From NCBI RefSeq assembly GCF_003026365.1, contig NZ_PYOM01000005.1:186001-250000 (forward strand): 64,000 nt of DNA, read 5' to 3'. Source of the DNA: Photobacterium angustum (GTDB lineage Bacteria > Pseudomonadota > Gammaproteobacteria > Enterobacterales > Vibrionaceae). A program made the translations under genes and the position numbers. Shown here piece after piece: positions 1 to 6,881 of this stretch. The stretch's first letter is position 1, and each line of letters starts with the position of its first letter. The notes beneath the pieces were generated by a model. It made no database searches and was not told the origin of the DNA. It was given only the letters and a program-made list of their open reading frames with translations.

Positions 1-747
1 TTATTAATACAACGTTTACAACAAGCGTCTGATATCTATACCCCACTATTTGAAGCCAGTTATCAATCAGCAGATTTCACAACACAGAAAGTCATTGACG
101 CATTAGCGAAGTATGTAGAAACAATTCAAAGTGTTGATACGCCCTATCACCGTTATTTATCAGGTGATACTGATGCACTGAATAAAGAGCAACAACTAGG
201 ATTAGCACTGTTCAATAGTGATCGCCTTAAATGCTCCCAGTGCCATGGTGGCGAGCTATTAAATACCCCTAAAAACAACACCGATCCACTTTATGTCAGC
301 ACAGGGTTGTACGGTATAAAAAATAAAGATGGTAAATACTTATACCCTGAAAATGAACGTGGCAAAGCCAGTTTTAGCCATAAAGAAAGTGACGACGGAA
401 AATACCGTATACCTTCATTGATCAATGTGAGCGAAACAGCACCTTGGGGACATGATGGCAGCGTACAATCGCTTGAGCAGTATATTGAACATTATGCCGC
501 CGGTGGACGAATACTTACGATAGGAAAAAATACAGGAGATGGTCGTTATCATCTCAATAAAGACAATAAGATCTCAGGTTTTAGTTTATCGAATAAAGAG
601 AAAAAAGCGCTCGTTGCCTTTCTCAATAGCTTAACCATAACTCGACTACCAGCACAGCAACACCAAGATCCTTTTTGCCAGTTAGTCCCATTAAAAAATA
701 AAAAAGACAGCCCGAACTGTCTTCCACCTTTTAAAGTGAAGTCATGA
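1..747 (+). CDS. Di-haem cytochrome c peroxidase family protein (MbnH/MauG type), C-terminal part
   Basis: The frame is open from base 1, so the gene begins upstream of the window; only about 248 C-terminal residues are visible. A c-type haem motif CSQCH lies near residues 78-82. It is followed by features typical of the MauG/MbnH branch of bacterial di-haem peroxidases: a TGLYG stretch, RIPSLINVSETAPWGHDGS, then a YAAGGR segment and a C-terminal LVAFLNSLT. The first haem site would be in the missing part. Such proteins are periplasmic and oxidise partner proteins or peroxide. The TGA overlaps the ATG of the next gene (ATGA), so the two are probably translated together. The family is secure; the substrate is unknown. 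Confidence 0.85.
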   Translation, partial: LLIQRLQQASDIYTPLFEASYQSADFTTQKVIDALAKYVETIQSVDTPYHRYLSGDTDALNKEQQLGLALFNSDRLKCSQCHGGELLNTPKNNTDPLYVSTGLYGIKNKDGKYLYPENERGKASFSHKESDDGKYRIPSLINVSETAPWGHDGSVQSLEQYIEHYAAGGRILTIGKNTGDGRYHLNKDNKISGFSLSNKEKKALVAFLNSLTITRLPAQQHQDPFCQLVPLKNKKDSPNCLPPFKVKS

Positions 748-1256
748 ACACCATAAACAAGACCATGAAAAAGACGATTCAGCTAATAACAATAAGCACC
801 TTGCTAAGCCAATCAATGGCCGTAAGCGCGAACACCGACATTAACCCTGAACACAAAGGGCGCAATGATTATTTTGCCAAAAGTTATCAGCCACTATGTA
901 ACTTGCCAACAAAGGCCATTGCTACAGCTTCAACACTTGAAGAGGCCAGCCAGCAAGAATTCATTTTAAATAAAGAATTAGGCTTATCCACCCAGCTAAA
1001 TTCCCAAGGTGAAGCTTATATTCAACTGGCGATCAAAGAATGGAATGAGAAGTTTATCGTAGGTGTTACACCAAAAACCCACGTATCGATGGCGGGGGCT
1101 GATATTCAAGGCGCTGATATTGTTAACTTGCAATGTGCCGAGCAATCACAATACCTTACCCACTTAAACACCCACGAATGGGGAAGCTATACTCTGAAAC
1201 TGACAGGTAAGCCAAACCAGTTGGTGAAAGTACAAATCACCACAACAGCTCAGTAG
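744..1256 (+). CDS. Exported protein of unknown function, coupled to the di-haem peroxidase
   Basis: A 170-residue protein with an N-terminal signal peptide (MKKTIQLITISTLLSQSMAV then a probable cleavage near VSA-N). It begins inside the stop of the upstream di-haem peroxidase (ATGA overlap); an internal ATG at 765 (MKKT...) gives a more typical signal sequence and may be the true start. The mature part has only two cysteines (PLCNLP and LQCAEQ), which could form a disulfide. No domain is recognised. The tight coupling suggests a periplasmic partner or substrate of the di-haem enzyme, as MbnP-type proteins are for MbnH, but similarity to MbnP is not visible by eye. Confidence 0.7.
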   Translation: MNTINKTMKKTIQLITISTLLSQSMAVSANTDINPEHKGRNDYFAKSYQPLCNLPTKAIATASTLEEASQQEFILNKELGLSTQLNSQGEAYIQLAIKEWNEKFIVGVTPKTHVSMAGADIQGADIVNLQCAEQSQYLTHLNTHEWGSYTLKLTGKPNQLVKVQITTTAQ

Positions 1257-1260
1257 AAAC

Positions 1261-1287
1261 AAGCCTGAGCAATCTTTGCTTAGGCTT
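1261..1287. terminator. Bidirectional terminator-like hairpin
   Basis: Inverted repeat aagcctgagca / tgcttaggctt with a 5-base loop (one G-T pair), lying between convergent genes that end at 1256 (+) and 1300 (-). T-rich flanks on both sides fit a shared terminator. Confidence 0.7.
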
Positions 1288-1299
1288 ATTGTTTCAAAC

Positions 1300-1584
1300 T
1301 TATAAACCTGTGTTGCGGTGGTATTCTTGCTCAGCAAATTCTTTGCCTTTTTGTGCCGCCGCCGCACAAGACTCTGGTGCAATATCACCACGCTCAGTCA
1401 CATATTGCTTAAGCTCTGCCGCTTTCTCTGTGCGATTAAAAAACTCATGATAGCCAATATTTTTACATAGCTCCCATGACGATACACCCGTTGCATTTTT
1501 TAATGTATAGCTATTTGATGGCGTTCCAGCGCAACCCACTAGCCCGAATGCAATCAGTGAAAATAACACCTGCTTTTTCATCAA
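1300..1584 (-). CDS. Small lipoprotein of unknown function
   Basis: A 94-residue protein with a signal peptide and a clear lipobox LVGC at residues 15-18, so it should be lipid-anchored in the envelope. The mature domain (SSWELCKNIGYHEFFNR and a later PESCAAAAQKG) has two cysteines about 36 residues apart and is rich in charged helices. No named family is recognised. It is convergent with the upstream exported-protein gene and has its own promoter region (1585-1794) shared divergently with the next gene. Confidence 0.75.
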   Translation of the reverse strand: MMKKQVLFSLIAFGLVGCAGTPSNSYTLKNATGVSSWELCKNIGYHEFFNRTEKAAELKQYVTERGDIAPESCAAAAQKGKEFAEQEYHRNTGL

Positions 1585-1794
1585 AAATCCTTTATTTCAA
1601 CTTTATCTCAATGATTTGACATACAATATCACATCATCTCTTACTTATGTTTTAGTATAAACATGATACTGATTCAAAGCCTCATTATTGATTAGACGTT
1701 AATAGGTTAATTTCCTAATATACGCATGGTTCAAATACGTTTATGATCGTTGCCAATGTAACCTTCATCGCTAGAGCTATTTTTAGGATTCACC

Positions 1795-2175
1795 ATGAGC
1801 AATTTTAATCTTTATACCGCCCTTTTACCTTGTTTCGATTGCCGTCAACAAAAAGCAGAAGCAAGCTTAGGTTGGCTAACCCCTGCTATGCATGAAGCGG
1901 TTCTTGCGCAAGTTAATACCATCATTACAGATAGCAATGATTACCCTGATGATCTTGTTACCACTATCACTTGTTCTGTTGATGAAGCTAAGTATTACCT
2001 ATTGTTAAATGCATTTGCTTATTCAGAAGAAGAAATGCAAACAACAGGCGTAGATCCAGACGACCTTGTTGAAATTGAAAAAGAAATCAAAGCAAACAAA
2101 AATGCTGATGGCATGATTGAGCTTGAACATGACATTGCGCTACAAGGCTGTACTGCTTGCTGCCCTGACGCATAA
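1795..2175 (+). CDS. Small Cys-rich protein with terminal CxxC motifs (paralogue of the gene at 5304-5699)
   Basis: A 126-residue acidic protein, probably cytosolic since no signal or membrane segment is seen. Residues 13-16 carry CFDC, a central TCSVDEAKYYLLL block follows, and the C-terminus ends in GCTACCPDA. The same layout (LPCFxC, GWxTPxM, CSxDEAxxYLLLN, HxIALQxCxxC) occurs in the 131-residue product of 5304-5699, so the two are paralogues. Conserved paired cysteines at both ends suggest a metal site (zinc or Fe-S) or a redox pair formed between the termini; this is inference. Starts at ATG after the sequence ttaggattcacc. Function unknown. Confidence 0.8.
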   Translation: MSNFNLYTALLPCFDCRQQKAEASLGWLTPAMHEAVLAQVNTIITDSNDYPDDLVTTITCSVDEAKYYLLLNAFAYSEEEMQTTGVDPDDLVEIEKEIKANKNADGMIELEHDIALQGCTACCPDA

Positions 2176-2188
2176 TTCCATGCTATTT

Positions 2189-2217
2189 ACTATGGTGTAC
2201 GCTATGTGCGCCATAGT
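2189..2217 (+). terminator. Stem-loop downstream of the Cys-rich protein gene
   Basis: Inverted repeat actatggtg / cgccatagt separated by 11 bases, 14 bases after the stop at 2175. There is no clear T tract after it, so it may be a weak terminator or an mRNA 3'-end structure. Confidence 0.4.
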
Positions 2218-2321
2218 CATACTCCCTCCTCTCGCCTCAACCATGCCGCCTTAAGACTTGAAATTACGCTGACTAACCCCATTTTATTAATACGACAATT
2301 AATAATAAGAGCAAAAGTAAG

Positions 2322-2975
2322 ATGAACAGCCCTATTTTAGATGACTTAAATTGGCGTTATACCACCAAGAGTTACGATCCTAATAAAACCATCTCAGCAG
2401 AAAATATTGCCATTATTTCAGAAGCACTACGCTTATCGGCATCATCAATCAACTCGCAGCCATGGCGCTTTATTATTTTAGAATCAGATGATGCTAAACA
2501 ACGATTTAGCAATACCTTTGAGACTAAGTTTTTAGCCAATAAACCTCACGCAACTAACGCTAGCCATATCATTTTATTTACTCACAACCCTCATTATTCG
2601 ATTGAAGATTTTGAAGCCGTGATCGATAAAAATATTCTTGATGGCCGAATTAAACCAGAGAAAAAAGACGATGCTGTGAGCAAGTTTAGTTTTGCGGATT
2701 TATACACCGAACCGAGTGGCTACAATGCTAATTGGACAAAAGCACAACTGTATCTTGCTTTCGGTAATATTCTGCATGTTCTTGCACGATTAAAAATAGA
2801 TTCAACACCACTTGAAGGTATTGACGTAAAGCGTGTTGAGAAAGAATTCAGCCAAGAGTTAGATGGCTTCTCATGCCCTGTCGCACTCGCGATTGGCTAC
2901 CATGATGAGTCTGATTTTAACGCACGCTTACCTAAATCTCGTATGCCATTAGAAACCGTTGTTCATAAAATCTAA
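2322..2975 (+). CDS. Nitroreductase family NAD(P)H-dependent flavin oxidoreductase (NfsB-like)
   Basis: A 217-residue protein of the usual NfsB/FRase I length. The N-terminus LDDLNWRYTTKSYDPNK followed by LRLSASSINSQPWRFIIL is the FMN-binding signature of the oxygen-insensitive nitroreductase/FRase I family (R-x-(T/A)-x-K-x-(Y/F)D and (S)SxNxQPW). Near the C-terminus GIDVKRVEKEF...CPVALAIGYHDE matches the family pattern ending in a YR/HxxxD block. These cytosolic FMN enzymes reduce nitro compounds, quinones and sometimes flavins with NAD(P)H. The gene stands alone and is followed by a strong terminator at 3079-3110. The natural substrate cannot be told from the sequence. Confidence 0.9.
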   Translation: MNSPILDDLNWRYTTKSYDPNKTISAENIAIISEALRLSASSINSQPWRFIILESDDAKQRFSNTFETKFLANKPHATNASHIILFTHNPHYSIEDFEAVIDKNILDGRIKPEKKDDAVSKFSFADLYTEPSGYNANWTKAQLYLAFGNILHVLARLKIDSTPLEGIDVKRVEKEFSQELDGFSCPVALAIGYHDESDFNARLPKSRMPLETVVHKI

Positions 2976-3078
2976 CAGCGAGTGGAATGGTAAAGTGATA
3001 GGTGAACCTAAAATAGTAAACCTACACACTAATAGCATTATTTAAACCAGTCGATGGTTGATAATCTATTAACTATAA

Positions 3079-3110
3079 AAAAGCCGCTGATTAATCAGTG
3101 GCTTTTCTTT
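3079..3110 (+). terminator. Rho-independent terminator of the nitroreductase gene (copy of the tRNA-Ser terminator)
   Basis: Near-perfect stem aaaagccgctgatt / aatcagtggctttt followed by cttttaaaa. It is almost identical to the hairpin at 4274-4301 that follows tRNA-Ser, and belongs to the same duplicated block as the tRNA fragment at 3118-3161. Confidence 0.85.
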
Positions 3111-3117
3111 TAAAACT

Positions 3118-3161
3118 TGGTGGAGAGATAGGTCTTGAACTCTCGATACAATATAAAACAA
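3118..3161 (-). pseudogene. Degenerate 3' fragment of tRNA-Ser
   Basis: Read on the minus strand, this ends in the CCA-bearing acceptor end and T-arm of tRNA-Ser with several changes (plus strand tggtggagagata, then ttgaactctcgata, against tggcggagagata and ttgaaccctagata at 4314). Similarity runs through the acceptor strand, T-arm and part of the variable arm, then stops; the anticodon half is absent. With the adjoining hairpin it forms a direct repeat of roughly 80 bases with 4274-4358. It is either a decayed second tRNA-Ser or the distal attachment-site repeat of an element once integrated in the intact gene. Confidence 0.7.
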
Positions 3162-3162
3162 T

Positions 3163-3232
3163 TGTAACCACCAAACGTTACGCATAGTAAAAATGCAACG
3201 CGTGCGAATCACGCTTTAGTTATTTGTTATAT
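3163..3232 (-). repeat. VCR-like integron attC site, truncated
   Basis: Just after the stop of the Cass2-like gene the minus strand reads tataacaaataactaaag, then cgcacgcgttgcatttttac and cgtttggtggttac. This order of blocks (TATAACAA, xACGCGTxGCATTTTTxx, GTTTGGTGG) is that of Vibrio/Photobacterium integron recombination sites as I recall them. The far end, which should carry the GTTATGC-type core, is missing and runs into the tRNA-Ser fragment. Recognition is from memory of the consensus; folding of the bottom strand was not computed. Confidence 0.55.
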
Positions 3233-3235
3233 AAA

Positions 3236-3682
3236 TTATTTCAGCGCAATGTAGACGCTAACTTTACTAGCACTTTCGTAGTGCTCAAAATCTGTTGTAT
3301 AAGCCCTTTCATGCGCACAATTAGAAGAAGTAAAGTACGACCAAACTGACTGCCACGCAGTGATAACAGCAGCAGGAAACTCACCTTCAGATTCAAACTT
3401 AAGGTAAGAGCCAGGAAGAACAGATACCGATGACAGCGCAACATTTGAAGAGGATATTTCGTTCGACCCCATCAAAACATCAAAGTAGCCATCAACATCT
3501 GACTCGTAGTTGTAGTAGACACTATAAGCCCTTGCTCCCGATTGATAATTGATGACTAAGTTCGAGTCAACGTATTCAACATGCTTTGGGATATTCGCCG
3601 TTTCAGGATTCATCTCAATTTCATTGCGGGTTCTTAGAACTAAACCTTGGATTTCAAAACCTTTTACTTCAACAACTTCCAT
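3236..3682 (-). CDS. Integron-cassette-type effector-binding protein (Cass2/GyrI-like domain)
   Basis: A 148-residue stand-alone effector-binding domain of the GyrI/BmrR-C/AraC-effector superfamily. The visible signature is YSVYYNYESDVDGYFDVLMG in the middle, then VSVLPGSYLKFESEGEFP, AWQSVWSYF and a C-terminal YTTDFEHYE...VSVYIALK; an acidic residue in this last segment usually contacts cationic ligands. It has no DNA-binding domain, like Cass2, the cationic-drug-binding protein found in Vibrio integron cassettes. The gene has cassette-like boundaries: a GTTATGCTAACG junction about 20-30 bases before its start and a VCR-like attC after its stop. SD-like ggag lies before the ATG. Ligand unknown; likely binds amphipathic cations. 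Confidence 0.8.
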   Translation of the reverse strand: MEVVEVKGFEIQGLVLRTRNEIEMNPETANIPKHVEYVDSNLVINYQSGARAYSVYYNYESDVDGYFDVLMGSNEISSSNVALSSVSVLPGSYLKFESEGEFPAAVITAWQSVWSYFTSSNCAHERAYTTDFEHYESASKVSVYIALK

Positions 3683-4273
3683 TTTTCACTCCATTTATAT
3701 AGCGTTAGCATAACGGGCGTCCTCACCGAATAAAACGGTACGTATAAAAGCCCAACCCTTTTGCCCCTGCTGCCAACATGTCATGCAATTAACGGGAATA
3801 TTTCGACCCAAATAACCGACGTTCAATAATAAGGATAATAGCTTTCTCGCTTCATAATTAAAGAGGATTTTATTATCAACAAGGGCATTAATATTATTGA
3901 TTCACACCAAGGATAACGCTCGACTGCTTTTTGTCTTCACCCTTCATGCTATTTCCAATATTTATATAAGGTGGCTTGGGTTTGTCCAACACCAACGTTA
4001 GCATGCCTTTTTTATTTCCAAAGTCAGCGTACTGCGACCTTACAAGCTCGCTTGGGATACTTATTTATTAGAAATGGCAGTAATGAATTTTAGACATAAG
4101 CGGTTATGCAGTTACCACAATTAAAACTAGTGTGTCTTAGGAAAAGTAAAGATAACACTTATTACAGGCATTACTCTAGATATAGAGGTATGTAATAAAT
4201 ACAGGAAAGTAGTTTGTCCTGACCCCTTTGTATCACCCCATTTGTATGGGCAGCTTCAATACGCTAGATACGA
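3683..4273. other. Gene-free stretch with possible cassette junctions and repeat debris
   Basis: No convincing coding region in either strand over 590 bases. On the minus strand there are two similar junctions, cgttatgctaacgc near 3701-3714 and gcatgctaacgttg near 4008-4021, about 305 bases apart, as expected for a short non-coding integron cassette. A segment around 4136-4250 contains an imperfect inverted repeat (tattacaggcattactc / gaggtatgtaata) and the string tcctgacccctttg, which resembles sequences flanking transposon-associated repeats. All of this is suggestive only. Confidence 0.4.
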
Positions 4274-4305
4274 AAAAGCCGCTGATTAATCAGCGGCTTT
4301 TTTGT
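4274..4305 (-). terminator. Terminator of tRNA-Ser
   Basis: Perfect 14-base stem aaaagccgctgatt / aatcagcggctttt, about 13 bases past the 3' end of the minus-strand tRNA-Ser, with A/T runs on both flanks. On the minus strand the stem is followed by tttttcg. Confidence 0.85.
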
Positions 4306-4313
4306 TTTAAATA

Positions 4314-4404
4314 TGGCGGAGAGATAGGGATTTGAACCCTAGATACGCTATAAACGTATGCCGGTTTTCAAGACCGGTGCTTTCAACCACTCAGCCATCT
4401 CTCC
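4314..4404 (-). tRNA. tRNA-Ser (anticodon UGA)
   Basis: On the minus strand the sequence begins ggagagatggctgagtgg, has the anticodon arm ccggtcttgaaaaccgg (loop CTTGAAA, anticodon TGA), a long variable arm (catacg...cgtatc) typical of class II tRNAs, the T-arm agggttcaaatccct, and an acceptor end closing with a genomically encoded CCA. All stems pair by eye. It reads UCA and wobble serine codons. A degenerate partial copy lies at 3118-3161. Confidence 0.97.
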
Positions 4405-4490
4405 ATGGCGCGAATAGTAGCGAAGTGAATACCGAGTGTAAATAGTAGTAAGTGTTATCTGGACAGTCTTTAATCGAATTTAACGGATTA

Positions 4491-5282
4491 TTATTTCGGA
4501 ACACCGCAATCTGTTAAAAAACGTTCAAAACCGTATTTTTCTAGCCATTCCAATTGTTCAGTTGAACTCACTAAGAAGCGACCAATAAAATTCACCCCAT
4601 GCCCTTTTATTTCGCCAACTTGATTCTTTGTACGAGGAATAAGCAACATCCAGCGTTGTGTTAATAATATATTATACGGGTGACATTCTGTTAAACCATT
4701 GATACTCGATGTCATATACAATTGCATTGATTCCATAACCGACAAGTAATGCTGGTAAAGTTCTGCTGTATTCAAATATTCGAATTTTATTAAGTCATGT
4801 TTAAAGGGTAATAGACCCTCAAGAATTGTCTTCTCTAAAGGCAGTGATGTTCTAATTAGCTGCATATGCCGATGCATTTGGCTAGAACCTGCTATCGCAC
4901 CTGAATTAAAAAAACCTAAAACGCTATCATCCGTTATTCCTTGTACCCAAGCATCAAAATCCTTTAAAACTAATGGCGAAGTTTGAGGAATATAATTTTT
5001 CGCACAGATAAGTAGATGCGGAACAACAATAGGAAATTTATTTAATAAACAAACGTGTTGTTCTCCAATCGTGTTGATATATGCTGAGGGATTATAAGGT
5101 GATACAAACGGATCATGAGTTGCTACAGATGGAGAGTGTTTAACTTTCATATTCTCTGTTTCTATATTAACAATGAACCCTATCCCATTTTGCTCAATGA
5201 TAAGATCGTTTGTTATTAACGGTAGTAACTCACCAGACGCTAATCCCTTGTTTGACTTTTCATAACCGATATCCCACAGCAT
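4491..5282 (-). CDS. Ap4A phosphorylase / ATP adenylyltransferase-like protein (HIT superfamily)
   Basis: A 263-residue protein of the APA1/APA2 group. The key motif is GAIAGSSQMHRHMQLI near residues 128-143: glycine-rich lead then H-x-H-x-Q, the GalT/Ap4A-phosphorylase form of the histidine triad in which the second histidine is nucleotidylated. Upstream are VNIETENMKVK and HDPFVSPYNPS, as in the family's N-terminal domain, and near the end YNILLTQRWMLLIPRT. The enzyme splits diadenosine tetraphosphate with phosphate into ATP/ADP and so controls Ap4A alarmone levels. It lies 21 bases downstream of the small Cys-rich gene 5304-5699 on the same strand and is probably cotranscribed with it. Confidence 0.85.
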   Translation of the reverse strand: MLWDIGYEKSNKGLASGELLPLITNDLIIEQNGIGFIVNIETENMKVKHSPSVATHDPFVSPYNPSAYINTIGEQHVCLLNKFPIVVPHLLICAKNYIPQTSPLVLKDFDAWVQGITDDSVLGFFNSGAIAGSSQMHRHMQLIRTSLPLEKTILEGLLPFKHDLIKFEYLNTAELYQHYLSVMESMQLYMTSSINGLTECHPYNILLTQRWMLLIPRTKNQVGEIKGHGVNFIGRFLVSSTEQLEWLEKYGFERFLTDCGVPK

Positions 5283-5303
5283 ATTCTTTCCTTTACCACT
5301 TAT

Positions 5304-5699
5304 TTAGTAGTCTTCATCAATCTCGGGAGTACATTCTTCGCAACTTTGTAAAGCAATCTCGTGTTTAAACATTGCAACACCTTCTGATGTCATATGCTCT
5401 GAAGTGAGATCATTAACTTCGGTTGAATCTTCTGAATTAACTTGGCCATGGTTAATTTCATGTTCAGAATAACCATAATAGTTAAGTAACAAATAATCAC
5501 GAGCTTCATCTTCTGAACATATGATACTGACTGAAAAATACTCTTCGTAGTCTGTATCTGATTGAGATAGTACGTTTTTTATCTGTTCGAGAACATCATC
5601 TTTCATACTTGGTGTAAACCATCCAAGTTCAGTTTTCGCCATTCGTTTATGACAGATAAAGCAAGGTAAATCTTCGCTGTAATATTTAAAGTTAGTCAT
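5304..5699 (-). CDS. Small Cys-rich protein with terminal CxxC motifs (paralogue of 1795-2175)
   Basis: A 131-residue acidic cytosolic protein. It carries CFIC at residues 13-16, GWFTPSM, IICSEDEARDYLLLN in the middle and HEIALQSCEEC near the end, the same ordered blocks as the 126-residue product of 1795-2175. Between the central block and the C-terminal Cys pair lies an acidic, poorly conserved spacer. Ahead of an Ap4A phosphorylase gene by 21 bases, it is likely the first gene of a two-gene operon with a promoter in the A+T-rich 300 bases upstream. Metal binding or thiol redox are reasonable guesses; no function is known to me. Confidence 0.8.
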   Translation of the reverse strand: MTNFKYYSEDLPCFICHKRMAKTELGWFTPSMKDDVLEQIKNVLSQSDTDYEEYFSVSIICSEDEARDYLLLNYYGYSEHEINHGQVNSEDSTEVNDLTSEHMTSEGVAMFKHEIALQSCEECTPEIDEDY

Positions 5700-5998
5700 T
5701 GTGAAACTCCATAAAAGAGGTACACGACAAAATATTCCTAATATAAATAAATTAATAGCTATAAAAATGGAATTTTGTGTTGCGGTTTGAGCTTTTATTC
5801 TATAAATAATAACGTTATCGAGATCATATATTTTATAAATATAACCTCTCTACTAATTTAACTGACTCAAGATCACAAGTTAACAACTTAATTACATACT
5901 TTATATTTTTAATAGCTATTCTTAAAAGTCACAAATTGAATGCTTAACAGGATGTAAGATAAGCATTGCTCTTAAAAGGATTAGGAGGTTCAATCGAA

Positions 5999-6106
5999 AT
6001 GGAAAATAATAAAGACACAAAAAATAAATGGATTATACCCACAGGGATCAGCTTACTTATGGCTGTACTTGGTGTTGTTATACTATCTCCATTTATTAAC
6101 ATTTAA
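5999..6106 (+). CDS. 35-residue single-membrane-segment peptide
   Basis: A short open frame that starts at ATG 5999, 9 bases after a consensus Shine-Dalgarno sequence (taggagg), and encodes a charged, Lys-rich N-terminus (MENNKDTKNKW) followed by one hydrophobic segment (IIPTGISLLMAVLGVVILSP) and a short tail. A terminator hairpin follows directly at 6110-6135. The combination of strong ribosome site, membrane helix with positive-inside flank and private terminator argues for a real small membrane protein. No homologue is recalled; function unknown. Confidence 0.6.
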   Translation: MENNKDTKNKWIIPTGISLLMAVLGVVILSPFINI

Positions 6107-6109
6107 TTT

Positions 6110-6135
6110 AAATGGGGAGTTTCTTCTCCCCATTT
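6110..6135. terminator. Terminator hairpin between the small membrane peptide and a convergent gene
   Basis: Perfect 10-base inverted repeat aaatggggag / ctccccattt with a 6-base loop, three bases after the stop at 6106 and 16 bases before the end of the convergent gene at 6151; probably serves both. Confidence 0.8.
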
Positions 6136-6150
6136 ACTTCTTACTAAAAA

Positions 6151-6612
6151 TTAACTTACAGATTTCATATTGAATGGATAATAATATTTTGGCATTTCAG
6201 AAAGCCTGTTAATATTATTTTGTTCTTTTTCTGTTAATACTAAATTATCTCTTTCACCGTATAAAGCAGATTGAAATATAAGCCAACTATTAAGAAATAA
6301 TTTATCTCCTGTTTTGGCTGTATAATCCAATAACTTATATGTAAAATCTTTTTCTTTTTTTATAACACACCGTTGAAGAGCCGCATTATTCAATTCATTA
6401 AGTATTATCTTTTTTCTTTCTAAAGGTAGACTGCTTAACCATGGATCATTAATAGGTTTTAATTTTCTATTTTCAAGTAATTGACATTGATGAATTTGGT
6501 TCTCATATTCTTGCTTAACTTTTAACAACTGCATTTTCTCTGAAGCGCCATTCATACTTAATGAAAATGAAGGAAAAGAGATAATTAAAAATATATACAG
6601 TAAATTATACAC
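6151..6612 (-). CDS. Exported protein of unknown function
   Basis: A 153-residue protein with an N-terminal signal peptide (YNLLYIFLIISFPSFSLSM). The mature part is helical and charged, with two cysteines (HQCQLLENR and LQRCVIKKE) that could pair, and ends in a Tyr-rich MPKYYYPFN. The codon use is very A+T-rich, as are the flanking bases, which suggests either relaxed selection or acquisition. The gene stands alone and converges on the small membrane-peptide gene. No family is recognised. Confidence 0.6.
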   Translation of the reverse strand: MYNLLYIFLIISFPSFSLSMNGASEKMQLLKVKQEYENQIHQCQLLENRKLKPINDPWLSSLPLERKKIILNELNNAALQRCVIKKEKDFTYKLLDYTAKTGDKLFLNSWLIFQSALYGERDNLVLTEKEQNNINRLSEMPKYYYPFNMKSVS

Positions 6613-6881
6613 TTATAGCTACTCAATAAAAAATAATGATTCAGTGAGAAACATTAATTAAATGATGTTTTATATATCAGACGGCAACCTTACAACAATA
6701 ATTAATGTAAAACAATAAAGATATTTATCGATAAAAAATACAAATTATAACCATAAAAAATTCTTGTTTAAATTGTTAGATTTTCATTTTAATTTGATTG
6801 TTTAAACTCATTTTTTACTACAAAATAATCTCAATTAATAACGCTGTCTTTTTCATATATACTATGTTTAGGGATAAAATA

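Noticed and set aside
1164..1391. 75-residue minus-strand frame across the 1261-1287 hairpin
   Set aside because: Spans a terminator and overlaps two better genes in other frames.
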